A stretch of 40,355 nucleotides of DNA from Eubacteriales Family XIII. Incertae Sedis bacterium. Its GTDB lineage: Bacteria > Bacillota > Clostridia > Peptostreptococcales > Anaerovoracaceae. The notes below the pieces were generated by a model that saw only the letters and a list, made by a program, of their open reading frames with translations, was not told the origin of the DNA and ran no database searches. How positions within the stretch are numbered: the first letter of the stretch is position 1; each line of letters begins with the position of its first letter. Of the stretch, positions 15,104-24,683 are shown in pieces. The position numbers were made by a program, and so were the translations under genes. The stretch spans positions 1 to 40,355 of the forward strand of contig JAISLZ010000048.1 in assembly GCA_031277015.1 (NCBI GenBank), written 5' to 3'.

Positions 15104-18100
15104 ATGCTTCATATCTATACCGCGAGGGAAAACGTAGACAAGGATGGGTTCATATTCGGACGCGTTCGTGACGCGATGGAGACGCGTCGTGTCTTCCTCA
15201 TCGTGCCGGAGCAGTCGACCTTGCGGGCAGAGGCAGACGCGTTTTACTACATGGACGCGCCGGGTTTCATTGACTTCGATGTGCTCAGTATGACATCGTT
15301 AGGTAGGCGTATACTCGCAGACACGGGGTATGCCGGCGCCAATCTTTCTTTCATCAGCAAGTACGGGAAATTCATGCTGCTCTCTCGACTGATGTACAGG
15401 CATGGCAAGGAGATGCGGGCTTTCAGGCGACTCACGCCATCGCCGGACTTCGTGGAGAAACTGAACGATATGCTGGCGGAGCTGAAAAATCACAATGTCA
15501 CGCCTGATGAACTTATGGAGATGGCTTCCGGGATAGAGGCCGACACCATCCTGAAGAACAAGCTCGAGGATGCTGCCCTCATCTACGGCGGTTACGAGGA
15601 GGCGATAGGCGGCAGGTATATGGATCAGGCAGATAACCTGAAACTCTACACCTCTAAGATCGGACATGCGTCGTTCGTGCCGGGTTCGGAGTTTTGGTTT
15701 TCTGGCTTTGACTATCTGTCGCCGGCCGTCATGGACACGGTCATAGAGTTGGCGCGCTGCGCGGCATCGGTGAATGTAGTCCTCACGGGCGACGCAGGAA
15801 GCCTGCGTTATGGCGGTGATGACATCTTGGGCGATCCGCTGTTCACTCTGACGAACAGGCTCGCCGCGGGGCTCGCGCGTCGTGCGGATGAAGCGGGCGT
15901 TGGTTCCGCTCTTTATCCCATACCGCCTGACGCCGCGGACGGATATCTCCGGGCAATGCCGCCTGAGATCGCGCACATAGAGAGGGCCCTGTTCACGCGG
16001 CCGCATACGCCGTTCGTCCCTGACGGGGAAACCGCCCGTGATGGCTCAAGGGGACGGGAGGCGAGCGTCGCGAGCCCATGGTTCTTCTGTACTGACGCAC
16101 AGTGTATTCGAAGGCCGGCATTGAGGCTCATTGCCGCGGCCAACTACTACGCGGAAGCCGAGACCGCGGCCGCGGAGATATGCGATCTCGTACGTGACGG
16201 ATTGGGCGCGCACGGAGATACCGATGGTGAGGTGAGGTACCGCGACATTCTCGTACTGTGCAATGATATGGCAGACAGAGGGCGCATCATAAAGCGCGTT
16301 TTTAGCAGGTACGGGTTGCCCGTATTTATGGACAGGCGTCGCAGCGTCGAACACAATCCGGTCATAGAGTTCCTTCTTACCCTTCCGCGCATAGCCGCGT
16401 TAAGCCGCAGATACGAGGATGTATTTGCTATGCTCAAGACAGGGCTGACTGATATCAGTGCCGATGAAACGGAGGAGCTGGAAAATTATATATTCAAATA
16501 TAAAATCAAAGGCAAGAGATGGGACAGGGATTTCACGCTTGGCCTGAAGCGCGAGGATGCTGGCGGTCATGCCCGAGGCGAGTACAGCCAGGACGAGCTT
16601 GACGCGCTGAACGAATCCAGGCGCAAGGTCGTCTCACTCGTCGCGAAGTTCGAAAAAGGCTTCAAGGGCGGAAGGACAGCCAGGGAAAGGACTGACGCGC
16701 TACTCGCGTTCCTGACAGAGGATGCGAGACTTCCCGGGATGATCGAACGATACGCTTCGGAGCTCGAGGAGAGAGGTCTGCTCGAGTACGCTTCGGAGAT
16801 GTCCGGGATGTGGGATGTGACGGAAGATATACTCGGCCAGATGTCTACCGTGCTCGGCGATATCGCCATGTCCATGAGCGAGTACGCAACGGTGCTGCGG
16901 ACTGGTCTGGATGCTGTACGCGTCGGTGTGCTTCCTACCGTCGTGGATCAGATAGTGCTCGGTACCATGCAGCGCACACGCAGTGGAAGGGCAAAGGCCG
17001 TGTTCGTACTCGGCGCGAATGAGGGCGTGCTTCCCGCCTCCACAGCGGACGGGGCCATATTCAGTGAGGACGAGGTGTACAGGCTCGCGGACGCCGGGCG
17101 CCATATTGCGCGCACGGAGGAGACCGGCCACATGGAGGAGGAGCTTGCGATATATCGAAATCTATCAAAGCCGGGGGCTCTTTTGCGTGTAAGCTACGCG
17201 GCGTCTGACAGCGCGGGCAGGAATCTCAGCCCATCGCCGGTGTTCGAGCGCCTGCGCCGTATATTCCCCGAAGTCCCGGTGGAGAAAGATATAAGGAACG
17301 CGCGCGTGGACCGCGATATCGATCCCGTACCTGCAAATGTTCAGTATCACGACCAGACCCTCGACTATCTATCGGAGAATCTGAGGGCGTATGTGAATGG
17401 TGGGATGTTGCCGGAGGTATGGAAAGGTGTGACAGCGTGGTACCGAGCAAACATGCCGTACGCATTGCACCGTGTCGGAGCGGGGCTGACATTCCGGGGA
17501 AGGCACGAGCGTGTGGGCGCGGAGTTTGTGGACGGGCTCTACCGCAAGGTCACGTCACCGTCGGCTCTCGAAAGATACAGCCGTTGCCCCTTCTCGTGGT
17601 TTGTGTCATACGTGCTCGGGTTGAAGGAACGACGCGAGGCCATGATGGACAGCAGGAACATCGGTGATGTCTATCACCGTGTACTCATGCGTTTCGGGCG
17701 GGCACTTTCGTCGGACGGCCTTCCCTCTGACGATGAGATGTCGCGTTGGCGTACAATCACAGACGACGAGATAGACGAGACTGTTCGGCGGCTTGCCTCT
17801 GAGGAATACTTGGCGTTGACGGCGGAGACGGGAGCCACTGAAGGAGATGTGGCGGACGCTGCCGCGGACGCGTACCGAATGGGCCGTGTAAGTGGGACGG
17901 CTGCCCTGGCCGCGCGCGTGCTGACAGGACAGATAAGGGAGGGACGCGTCAATGGAATATATTTTGAATCCGCGTTCGGCGATGGTGGTGACTTCCCTCC
18001 TATAACCGTCAGTGACGGAACCGGAAACGGAGTCAGGATCGAGGGACGTATCGACAGGGTAGACATTATGGACGGGGGCTACGCACGAATCGTGGACTAC

Positions 18101-18574
18101 AAATCCGGCACTCAGGAGTTCAGCGCGCCCGACGCGGAAGCGGGCTACCAAATGCAGCTCATGCTGTACCTTCAGGCCGTCTCGAAGCGCTATGAACCGG
18201 CGGGCGTGTTCTATTTTACGATAAAGGAGCCCCGCGTCAGGGATGATGTCGGCGTGGATGTGGCCACCGGGATAATGAAGGAAATGAAACCCTATGGAGT
18301 AGCCGTAAACGACGCGCCTCCGCTCGAAGCGATGGGCATGGATCCTAAGGGCAGATCGACTAAGGACAGGATGGACAAAGATCAATTCGACGCACTGCGA
18401 GTGACGGTGAGCAATCTCGTGGAGAGCCTCATAAGGGATATGACCTCAGGCCATGTAAATGCCGAACCTAAGACGGCCGTCCGGCTGAAGACGCCCGCGG
18501 GACGCAACATGAGGGCCTGCGACTACTGTCACTACAAAGGCATCTGCAACTACGACCCAATCCTTCACCGATAA
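15104..18574 (+). CDS. addB: ATP-dependent helicase/nuclease subunit AddB-like
   Basis: AddB partners AddA in the complex that resects double-strand breaks before RecA loading. At 1156 residues it has the family length. The C-terminal nuclease has the PD-(D/E)XK pattern D984, D998, K1000 (RIDRVD and VDYKSG). The four cysteines that hold its iron-sulfur cluster are C828, C1139, C1142 and C1148, with the usual one-plus-three spacing. The N terminus reads YTARENVDKDGF where a Walker A GxxxxGK(S/T) is expected, so ATP binding at this site looks lost. No addA neighbour exists: the next gene is on the other strand. ATG 15104 lacks a ribosome-binding site, and a TATCAT hexamer (15092-15097) ends only 7 bases ahead, so a leaderless transcript is possible. 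Confidence 0.85.
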   Translation: MLHIYTARENVDKDGFIFGRVRDAMETRRVFLIVPEQSTLRAEADAFYYMDAPGFIDFDVLSMTSLGRRILADTGYAGANLSFISKYGKFMLLSRLMYRHGKEMRAFRRLTPSPDFVEKLNDMLAELKNHNVTPDELMEMASGIEADTILKNKLEDAALIYGGYEEAIGGRYMDQADNLKLYTSKIGHASFVPGSEFWFSGFDYLSPAVMDTVIELARCAASVNVVLTGDAGSLRYGGDDILGDPLFTLTNRLAAGLARRADEAGVGSALYPIPPDAADGYLRAMPPEIAHIERALFTRPHTPFVPDGETARDGSRGREASVASPWFFCTDAQCIRRPALRLIAAANYYAEAETAAAEICDLVRDGLGAHGDTDGEVRYRDILVLCNDMADRGRIIKRVFSRYGLPVFMDRRRSVEHNPVIEFLLTLPRIAALSRRYEDVFAMLKTGLTDISADETEELENYIFKYKIKGKRWDRDFTLGLKREDAGGHARGEYSQDELDALNESRRKVVSLVAKFEKGFKGGRTARERTDALLAFLTEDARLPGMIERYASELEERGLLEYASEMSGMWDVTEDILGQMSTVLGDIAMSMSEYATVLRTGLDAVRVGVLPTVVDQIVLGTMQRTRSGRAKAVFVLGANEGVLPASTADGAIFSEDEVYRLADAGRHIARTEETGHMEEELAIYRNLSKPGALLRVSYAASDSAGRNLSPSPVFERLRRIFPEVPVEKDIRNARVDRDIDPVPANVQYHDQTLDYLSENLRAYVNGGMLPEVWKGVTAWYRANMPYALHRVGAGLTFRGRHERVGAEFVDGLYRKVTSPSALERYSRCPFSWFVSYVLGLKERREAMMDSRNIGDVYHRVLMRFGRALSSDGLPSDDEMSRWRTITDDEIDETVRRLASEEYLALTAETGATEGDVADAAADAYRMGRVSGTAALAARVLTGQIREGRVNGIYFESAFGDGGDFPPITVSDGTGNGVRIEGRIDRVDIMDGGYARIVDYKSGTQEFSAPDAEAGYQMQLMLYLQAVSKRYEPAGVFYFTIKEPRVRDDVGVDVATGIMKEMKPYGVAVNDAPPLEAMGMDPKGRSTKDRMDKDQFDALRVTVSNLVESLIRDMTSGHVNAEPKTAVRLKTPAGRNMRACDYCHYKGICNYDPILHR

Positions 18575-18624
18575 AATTTTTTTATAATAACTGGTGGTCC
18601 TCCCTCGATCAATCCGGGTTGCTC

Positions 18625-20262
18625 CTATCCCTGTTCCGTCTCCCTCGCGACGATGGAATCGGCGTTGTATTTCCTGCGGAGTTTGGGCTTCTCTATCTTG
18701 CCCGTCGGGTTGCGCGGCACTCCGTCAAAGATCACCTTGCGCGGCCTCTTATACCTCGGAAGTCCCTCGGCGAAAGCCATGATGTCCGCCTCTGTCGCTT
18801 CAGCGCCGTCCTTCATCTCAATGATGGCGGCGGCGACCTCGCCAAGCCGGTGGTCCTCTATGCCGATGACGGCGACATCCTTTATCTTGTCATAGCCGCG
18901 AAGAAAATCCTCGACCTGTACGGGGTATATGTTCTCGCCGCCCGTGATGATGACGTCCTTCTTTCGGTCTACGAGGAAGATGAATCCGTCCTCGTCCTCC
19001 ATCGCCATGTCGCCCGTGTATAGCCAGCCGCCCTTCAGAGCGGCGGCCGTAGCTTCTGGATCCTTGTAGTATTCTTTCATGACGCCCGGTCCCTTGACGA
19101 TGAGCTCGCCGACCTTACCGCGCTCGACGTCCACGCCGTCCTCGTCGACGATGCGCGTATACCATCCGTGGCCGGCCTTGCCTATCGCGCCGACCTTGTG
19201 TATGTTCTCGATGCCGAGGTGGACCGAGCCAGGGCCGATTGACTCGGAAAGGCCGTAGTTCGTATCGTAGTCGTGATCCGGGAAATATTTCTTCCACCGT
19301 CTGATAAGGCTCGGCGGAACGGGCTGTGCTCCTATGTGCATCAGCCGCCAAGCGCTCAGGTCATACGCGTCCAGGTCAATGCGCCCGTCCTCGATGGCGT
19401 CCAGGATATCCTGAGCCCATGGCACGAGCAGCCAGACTATCGTCGCGGCCTCGTTCGCCGCGGTCTCGACGACCCAGCGCGGGTCGGTACCCTTCAGGAT
19501 GATCGCCCGCCCTCCTGTCATGAGGCTGCCAAACCAGTGCATCTTTGCGCCCGTGTGGTAGAGCGGCGGTATCAGGATGAACACGTCGTCCTTGCTCTGC
19601 CTATGGTGTGCCTGCTCCGTCACGGCGGCGGAAAAGAGGCTCGCCTGCGTATGCAGTATCGCTTTCGGCATGCCTGTCGTGCCCGACGAATAGTAGATAG
19701 CCGCGTCGTCGCTGTCCGTCATCGTAACCTTAGGTTTCACCGGCGGGTAACCTTCGATGAGCCCCTCGAAACTCTCCGCGTATTCCGGCCTGTCCATCCC
19801 GAGGAAGATGAATCCGCGTGTCTCCACGAGCTCGTCCAGAACTTCTCCCACGCGCCCCGTGAACTCCCGTCCGAAGATGAGCACACTCGCGTCCGCAAGG
19901 TTCACGCAGTAGGAAATCTCCTCAGCGGTGTACCGGAAATTCAGTGGCACGGCGACAGCACCCGTCCTCAGTGTGCCGAAATAGATCGGCAGCCAGTCGA
20001 TGCAGTTCATGAGCAGTATCGCGACCTTGTCGCCCTTCTTCACACCTCTGTCCATGAGCAGATTCGCGAAGCGATTCGCGCGATCGTTGAACTCCTTCCA
20101 CGTGAGACTCTTGCGAAAGTGGTGATCATGCCCCATCTCTACGAGCTCGTACTCCTGCCAGCGCAGGTTTTCCGCGTCGTCCCGTATGGGATTCAGCTCT
20201 ATGAGGGCCACGTCGTCCGGATAGTTCCCGGCGTTCCGTTCCAGCAAATCGGTCAATAACAC
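18625..20262 (-). CDS. acyl-CoA synthetase (AMP-forming), class I adenylate-forming enzyme
   Basis: Activates a carboxylic acid through an acyl-adenylate to its CoA thioester. The length is 545 residues from the chosen start. The phosphate loop YSSGTTGMPK, the adenine-binding YGLSE, the hinge aspartate in YTGDMAMEDEDGF, the VDRKKD segment and the catalytic lysine in NPTGKIEK are all present, so it looks active. GTG 20262 was chosen because AAAGGGA lies just before it and MLLTDLLERNA-type N termini are usual; the longer ATG at 20319 lacks this support. Substrate (fatty, aromatic or branched acid) is not readable. It is convergent with addB, divergent from the rpsF operon, and not part of an obvious pathway cluster. 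Two copies of a 12-base repeat lie in its 5' region. Confidence 0.88.
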   Translation of the reverse strand: MLLTDLLERNAGNYPDDVALIELNPIRDDAENLRWQEYELVEMGHDHHFRKSLTWKEFNDRANRFANLLMDRGVKKGDKVAILLMNCIDWLPIYFGTLRTGAVAVPLNFRYTAEEISYCVNLADASVLIFGREFTGRVGEVLDELVETRGFIFLGMDRPEYAESFEGLIEGYPPVKPKVTMTDSDDAAIYYSSGTTGMPKAILHTQASLFSAAVTEQAHHRQSKDDVFILIPPLYHTGAKMHWFGSLMTGGRAIILKGTDPRWVVETAANEAATIVWLLVPWAQDILDAIEDGRIDLDAYDLSAWRLMHIGAQPVPPSLIRRWKKYFPDHDYDTNYGLSESIGPGSVHLGIENIHKVGAIGKAGHGWYTRIVDEDGVDVERGKVGELIVKGPGVMKEYYKDPEATAAALKGGWLYTGDMAMEDEDGFIFLVDRKKDVIITGGENIYPVQVEDFLRGYDKIKDVAVIGIEDHRLGEVAAAIIEMKDGAEATEADIMAFAEGLPRYKRPRKVIFDGVPRNPTGKIEKPKLRRKYNADSIVARETEQG

Positions 20263-20298
20263 GGCAGTTCCCTTTCTCCAACTATTCAGCGCGGCTGG

Positions 20299-20373
20299 CC
20301 AGAAAACACGGATAGGCAACCTATATTTTCCCGTAATTCAATGCCCAGAAAACACGATAAAAGAATTGTACCA
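20299..20373 (-). promoter_or_regulatory. promoter region of the acyl-CoA synthetase gene with direct repeats
   Basis: On the plus strand CCAGAAAACACG occurs at 20299-20310 and again at 20345-20356, 46 bases apart. On the minus strand an extended -10, TGGTACAAT, lies at 20373-20365. The repeats would lie at and downstream of the start site, a position suitable for a repressor. No known operator consensus is recognised. Confidence 0.4.
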
Positions 20374-20489
20374 TAGATGGCGCGCATAGGAATGAAGATA
20401 TTTGCGGCTTACGCAACTCATGCACAACTCGCGTTTAGCACTTCCTTGATTTGACAAGGCGAGGTTCTCGTTCAGAATCAAAAAATTCC

Positions 20490-20631
20490 TTGCAATGTAC
20501 TTTCCTGATAATGTACAATGACAGGGCGTCTTTGTTTGCAGGAGGCGCAGTAAATCGAATATGAGGCATCTGTGCCGCATGCTCTCTGCCACGGTTCGCT
20601 GTGGCCATTCAGCCCGAAGGGAGGTGAAAGA
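20490..20631 (+). promoter_or_regulatory. promoter and leader of the rpsF operon
   Basis: TTGCAA (20490-20495), an 18-base spacer and TACAAT (20514-20519) form a good promoter. A second -35-like TTGACA lies upstream at 20451-20456 without a good -10. The leader holds a GCCAC/GTGGC hairpin (about 20588-20605) ahead of GGGAGGTG. rpsF leaders in many bacteria bind the S6:S18 complex for autoregulation; I cannot confirm that motif here. Confidence 0.55.
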
Positions 20632-20931
20632 ATGAATCGTTACGAGATTATGTACATCATTGCCGCCGCGCTTGACGACGAGGCCAAGGACTCGGTCATG
20701 GAGACCGTCGAGGGTATCATCGCTGACGGCGGTGAGGTTGTGAAGACGAACCGGATAGGCCTGAAGAAGCTGTCCTATCCTATCCGCAAGAAGAACGAGG
20801 GCTATTATGTGCTTGTTGAATTTAAAGCGCCCGCGGATCTTCCTAAGGAGCTCGACCGCAGGCTGAGGATATCGGATGACGTGGTACGCCATCTCATCAT
20901 CAACATGGATGACGACAAGGATGTAGCATAA
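20632..20931 (+). CDS. rpsF: 30S ribosomal protein bS6
   Basis: A 99-residue protein that binds the platform of the small subunit together with bS18, which is encoded two genes downstream. The typical opening RYEIMYIIAA, the KKLSYPIRKKNEGYYV segment and the VVRHLIIN end are all present. ATG 20632 has GGGAGGTG at ideal distance; the longer frame upstream has none. It is the first gene of the conserved Firmicutes order rpsF-ssb-rpsR. Confidence 0.97.
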   Translation: MNRYEIMYIIAAALDDEAKDSVMETVEGIIADGGEVVKTNRIGLKKLSYPIRKKNEGYYVLVEFKAPADLPKELDRRLRISDDVVRHLIINMDDDKDVA

Positions 20932-20955
20932 GCCTAAGATACGGGAGGTACTCGG

Positions 20956-21432
20956 ATGAACTTAGTAATACTGGTCGGAAATCTGACGCGTGATCCGGAG
21001 GTCAAATATACGCAGAACGGTCTCGCCGTCGCGAATATCACCGTAGCTGTCAATCGTTTTGGTACGAAGGAAGGCGGCCCGGACGCGGATTTTTTCCGGG
21101 TGACCGCGTTTGGCAAGCAGGCCGAGCTCGCTGAGCGCTACCTGTCCAAGGGAAGGAAGGTCGGCATTGAGGGCCGCATTCAGAATGATAATTACGAGAA
21201 GGAAGGTCAGACCGTATATCGCGATACGATCATCGCCAGCAGGATAGAGTTTCTGAGTCCCAAGAGCGGCGGTGACCAGTTCGGCGGTGGTTTTGGCGGG
21301 CAGCCGGATGAGGCTTTCGGACGTTCCGCTCCACAGGCTGCGTATGCGCAAGCGCCGCAGGGCGCTGCTCCGGAGCCTGTCCCCTCCGGATTCAGCGCGC
21401 TTGAGGACGACGAGGACGATCTGCCGTTCTGA
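20956..21432 (+). CDS. ssb: single-stranded DNA-binding protein
   Basis: A 158-residue SSB. The OB fold spans about residues 1-105 ([34 protein letters not shown]). A Gly/Ala/Gln-rich disordered linker and the acidic tip DEDDLPF follow; the tip recruits repair and replication proteins. GGGAGGT precedes the ATG. The position between the genes for bS6 and bS18 is the standard arrangement and points to the housekeeping copy. Confidence 0.97.
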   Translation: MNLVILVGNLTRDPEVKYTQNGLAVANITVAVNRFGTKEGGPDADFFRVTAFGKQAELAERYLSKGRKVGIEGRIQNDNYEKEGQTVYRDTIIASRIEFLSPKSGGDQFGGGFGGQPDEAFGRSAPQAAYAQAPQGAAPEPVPSGFSALEDDEDDLPF

Positions 21433-21469
21433 CAACATCAAGATTGTTTCAATAATAGGAGTATATTAT

Positions 21470-21709
21470 ATGGAAAGACAAAGACGAGGCGGAGGAGGGC
21501 TAGGCAAGAAAAAGGTATGCCAGTTCTGTGCCGACAAAAATGCGAAGATCGACTACAAGGACGCAGACCTGCTTTCAAAATTCATCACGGACAGGGGCAA
21601 GATATTGCCCAAGCGGGTGACGGGTACGTGTGCTCTGCATCAGCGTGAGATCGCCCGAGCTATCAAGCGCGCGAGGATAGTGGCGCTGTTGCCTTACGTC
21701 AGGGATTGA
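21470..21709 (+). CDS. rpsR: 30S ribosomal protein bS18
   Basis: A 79-residue protein with the family core [34 protein letters not shown] and [19 protein letters not shown]. It has three cysteines including the CxxC pair, so it is probably the zinc-binding (C+) form. ATG 21470 follows AATAGGA at 10 bases; the longer upstream frame overlaps ssb in another frame and is not used. Confidence 0.96.
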   Translation: MERQRRGGGGLGKKKVCQFCADKNAKIDYKDADLLSKFITDRGKILPKRVTGTCALHQREIARAIKRARIVALLPYVRD

Positions 21710-21795
21710 GCCCGGAGCTTATCGCTTGAACACAGTGACGAAACACGCAATCCCGCGTTTTGGGCCGGGCATCGGCTGTGCCATGGAGATACGCG

Positions 21796-23856
21796 ATGAA
21801 TGACAGGATGCTCACAAAGATTGTGACGCCCTATATCATATTCGCGGCGATATTATTTGCGCCGGGTCTTATTTTCCTGTTTTCCCGCGGCAATTTGCTA
21901 CCTCCTTATTATGCCAGCACGCTACATCCCGCAGACTACATACTTGAGGCATGTGCGGCCGCTTTCATCATCCTATGCGTCGTGACGCGTATTCGCCAGA
22001 AGCGTCTGCTCGCCGGCTTCATCGCTGGAGTGGAGAGCGATGTGGAGGATATGGTCAAGTATTCGGTACGCAATTATCCGCTTCCCATATGCGTGGTCAA
22101 CAGCGAGGGCAGGCTCGTGCTCACGAACGACAGATTCAAGGAATATTTTCCGAGCGCCAGGATATTGAAGACCGACATCAAGGATGTCATAGGGCTCAGT
22201 CGCAACGAGATCGAGCCTGCGGGCGTAGGCTCGGTGAATATCAGGGACGGCGTCGGCGAAACGGTGCCCGGGGCAGGGAACGTCGGTATATCTATCAGTG
22301 CGGGAGGCAGGTCATGGCTCACGTTGGCTTCCTATCTGAATGAGGACGTCAGCAAGAGCGTCATGCTTCATTTCATAGATGTGACTGACTATGAAGCCCT
22401 GAAAGGCAAGTACGCTGACGAAAAGCAGTGTTTCTGCTACGTTGTCATAGACAATTACGATGATATCCTGTCGAAATCGAAGGATGAAAAGAGGCCTGCG
22501 ATCGCCGCGAGCATCGAGACCGCTATACTCGAGTGGGGCGCTGGCATGGGCGCCATCGTCCTGCGTCACGCGAAGGACAGGTTTCACCTCATCTTTGACA
22601 CTACGCATTTCAAGGAGGTTGAGGCGGGCAAGTTCTCTATCCTCGAGGAGATAAGGAAGACATACACAGACGCGGAGTTCCCCGTCTCGCTCAGCATAGG
22701 CGTGGGCGCCGGTGGCGCGACGCTGTCGCAGACCGAGGAATACGCCGCATTTGCCATAGACCTTGCTCTCGGACGTGGGGGAGACCAGGCGGTCGTCAAG
22801 TCCGGCGACGATGTAAGATACTACGGCGGGACGGTGCAGGTGATCGAGAACCGCAACCGGGGCAAGTCGCGCGTCATGGCCCATGCGCTCAAACAACACA
22901 TGGCGCGGTCATCGAACGTCATGATAATGGGGCACAGGAACATGGACATGGATTCTCTCGGATCGGCTCTCGGCGCCAACCGCATAGCCTTCGCCAATGG
23001 CAAGGACGTCCATATCGTTCGTGGAGAGATAGATCCTTCCATGCGTGACGTGTTCGCTGCCGCCTCAAAATCAGGTTACTGTCATTTCGTGAGCTGCGAG
23101 GACGCCGTGAAATCCACGGGTGCGGACACTCTGCTCATCGTCGTCGATTGCCACACGCCCGGTATGGTTGAATGTCCCAATCTGATAGATCTGGCGGGTC
23201 GTGTCGTCATCATAGATCACCATCGCAAGATGGAAAATTTCATCGTGGACGCAGCGCTGACTTTTATGGATCCCGGAGCTTCGTCGACGTCGGAGCTTGT
23301 CGCTGAGATCATGCAGTACGACGACAAGGTAGGTAAGATAGAAAAGATAGAGGCCAATCTTATGCTGGCCGGGATTTTCGTGGATACAAACAATTTCTCC
23401 GTCAAGACCGGTACGCGCACCTTCGACGCCGCACGCTGGTTGCGCGAGAACGGCGCGGACAGCATGACCGTCAGGGAGTATCTGCAAAGCGATATGAGGG
23501 ACTTTAGGCAAAGGGCCAACATCATATCAAACGCTGATTTCACGATGAGCGGTATCGCCATATCGCGTAACGAGGGCGTGCATGCCAACGCGCAGACTAT
23601 CGTCGCGCAGGCCGCTGATGAGCTGCTTGACATCAAGGGCATCCGGGCGAGCTTCGTGGTGGGCGAGACGAAAAACGAGGTCGTCGTCAGTGCCAGGTCA
23701 CTGGGCTCGATAAACGTCCACGCTATCATGGAGCGCATAGGCGGCGGCGGTCACCTTACCATGGCGGCCGCTCAGATACCTGGAGCCTCGCAGGACGAGG
23801 TGGTGGAGAGGATAAAAGAACTGATAGAAGAATTTGATAATCATGATAAAAACTAG
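21796..23856 (+). CDS. gdpP: cyclic-di-AMP phosphodiesterase GdpP (DHH/DHHA1 family)
   Basis: A membrane-bound enzyme that breaks down cyclic-di-AMP, the messenger controlling potassium and cell-wall homeostasis. It has 686 residues. Two N-terminal membrane helices lie within the first 75 residues or so. A degenerate PAS domain (about 90-200) and a degenerate GGDEF domain follow, the latter with GRGGDQAVVKSG near its end. The DHH domain has H380-x-N-M-D384-x-D386 and D474-H475-H476. The C-terminal DHHA1 domain contains GGGGHLTMAAAQ. ATG 21796 is preceded by GGAGAT; the TTG-started extension is not supported. The position between rpsR and rplI is typical in Firmicutes. Confidence 0.95.
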   Translation: MNDRMLTKIVTPYIIFAAILFAPGLIFLFSRGNLLPPYYASTLHPADYILEACAAAFIILCVVTRIRQKRLLAGFIAGVESDVEDMVKYSVRNYPLPICVVNSEGRLVLTNDRFKEYFPSARILKTDIKDVIGLSRNEIEPAGVGSVNIRDGVGETVPGAGNVGISISAGGRSWLTLASYLNEDVSKSVMLHFIDVTDYEALKGKYADEKQCFCYVVIDNYDDILSKSKDEKRPAIAASIETAILEWGAGMGAIVLRHAKDRFHLIFDTTHFKEVEAGKFSILEEIRKTYTDAEFPVSLSIGVGAGGATLSQTEEYAAFAIDLALGRGGDQAVVKSGDDVRYYGGTVQVIENRNRGKSRVMAHALKQHMARSSNVMIMGHRNMDMDSLGSALGANRIAFANGKDVHIVRGEIDPSMRDVFAAASKSGYCHFVSCEDAVKSTGADTLLIVVDCHTPGMVECPNLIDLAGRVVIIDHHRKMENFIVDAALTFMDPGASSTSELVAEIMQYDDKVGKIEKIEANLMLAGIFVDTNNFSVKTGTRTFDAARWLRENGADSMTVREYLQSDMRDFRQRANIISNADFTMSGIAISRNEGVHANAQTIVAQAADELLDIKGIRASFVVGETKNEVVVSARSLGSINVHAIMERIGGGGHLTMAAAQIPGASQDEVVERIKELIEEFDNHDKN

Positions 23857-23930
23857 ACAGCCAGGAGGTTTCCCTTTGACAGGGGACCGATTACGTATGA
23901 GAACATCGTCAGAAGGAGGTAATGTTAGAA

Positions 23931-24677
23931 ATGCAAGTAATACTTATGGAGAATCTTGAAGGCAAGGGTGCCGCGGGCGAGGTGATAAAGGTCGCTCCCG
24001 GCTATGCGCGCAATTATCTGTTGCCTAAGAATATAGCGATACCAGCCACCGACTCGAATATGAAAACGCTCGAGCATAGGCGCACCAAGCTCGCCGAGAA
24101 AAAAGCTCAGGATCTGGAGACAGCCGAGAACCTCAAGGCGAAGATAGACAGCCGTAGTATCACATTCGAGGCGAAGTCTGGAGAAGCCGGCAGGCTCTTT
24201 GGCTCGATCACCTCGCAGGATATAGCGGATGCGATACACGAGCATTTCGGCGTATTCATCGACAAGCGCAAGATAACGGATGGCACGCCTATCAAGAGCA
24301 TCGGCGTACATCCGGTCACGATCAAGATATTCCCCGAGGTCAACGCCATAGTGCGTATACTCGTCGGTACGCCTGAGGAGATCGCGGCAGCCGAAGCTGC
24401 CGCGAAGCGCGCGGCCGAAAAGGCAGCGGCGAGGGTCGCCGCCGAGGCTGAAGCGGCGGCAAGGGCAGAGGAGGAAGCGGCGGCCGCGGCTGCCGCGGCT
24501 GACGCGGAGTCCGACGCGCCTGACTATGAGGAGCGTTTCGGAGATGACGGGGAAGTGGCAACCATCGCAGCACAGGACACGACGGAGGAAGTTATCACGC
24601 AACCGGAAGCCAACGCGCCTGAATCTGAGGAAGCCTCGACGGAGCCGGAAGCTGAGGATGGTCCCGCCGAGGGGTAA
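23931..24677 (+). CDS. rplI: 50S ribosomal protein bL9 with a long acidic/alanine-rich C-terminal extension
   Basis: The first 147 residues or so are a normal bL9: MQVILMENLEGKGAAGEV, GYARNYLLPKNIA, a long connecting helix, and the C-terminal rRNA-binding domain with GRLFGSIT. A tail of about 100 residues follows, first Ala/Glu/Arg (predicted helical), then acidic Glu/Pro/Ala with a segment PDYEERFGDDGE. Most bL9 proteins stop near 150 residues, so this tail is unusual. ATG 23931 (MQVIL) is chosen over ATG 23922 because AAGGAGG lies 11 rather than 2 bases away and the family begins here. It is followed after 6 bases by dnaB. Confidence 0.94.
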   Translation: MQVILMENLEGKGAAGEVIKVAPGYARNYLLPKNIAIPATDSNMKTLEHRRTKLAEKKAQDLETAENLKAKIDSRSITFEAKSGEAGRLFGSITSQDIADAIHEHFGVFIDKRKITDGTPIKSIGVHPVTIKIFPEVNAIVRILVGTPEEIAAAEAAAKRAAEKAAARVAAEAEAAARAEEEAAAAAAAADAESDAPDYEERFGDDGEVATIAAQDTTEEVITQPEANAPESEEASTEPEAEDGPAEG

Positions 24678-24683
24678 TGCGCG

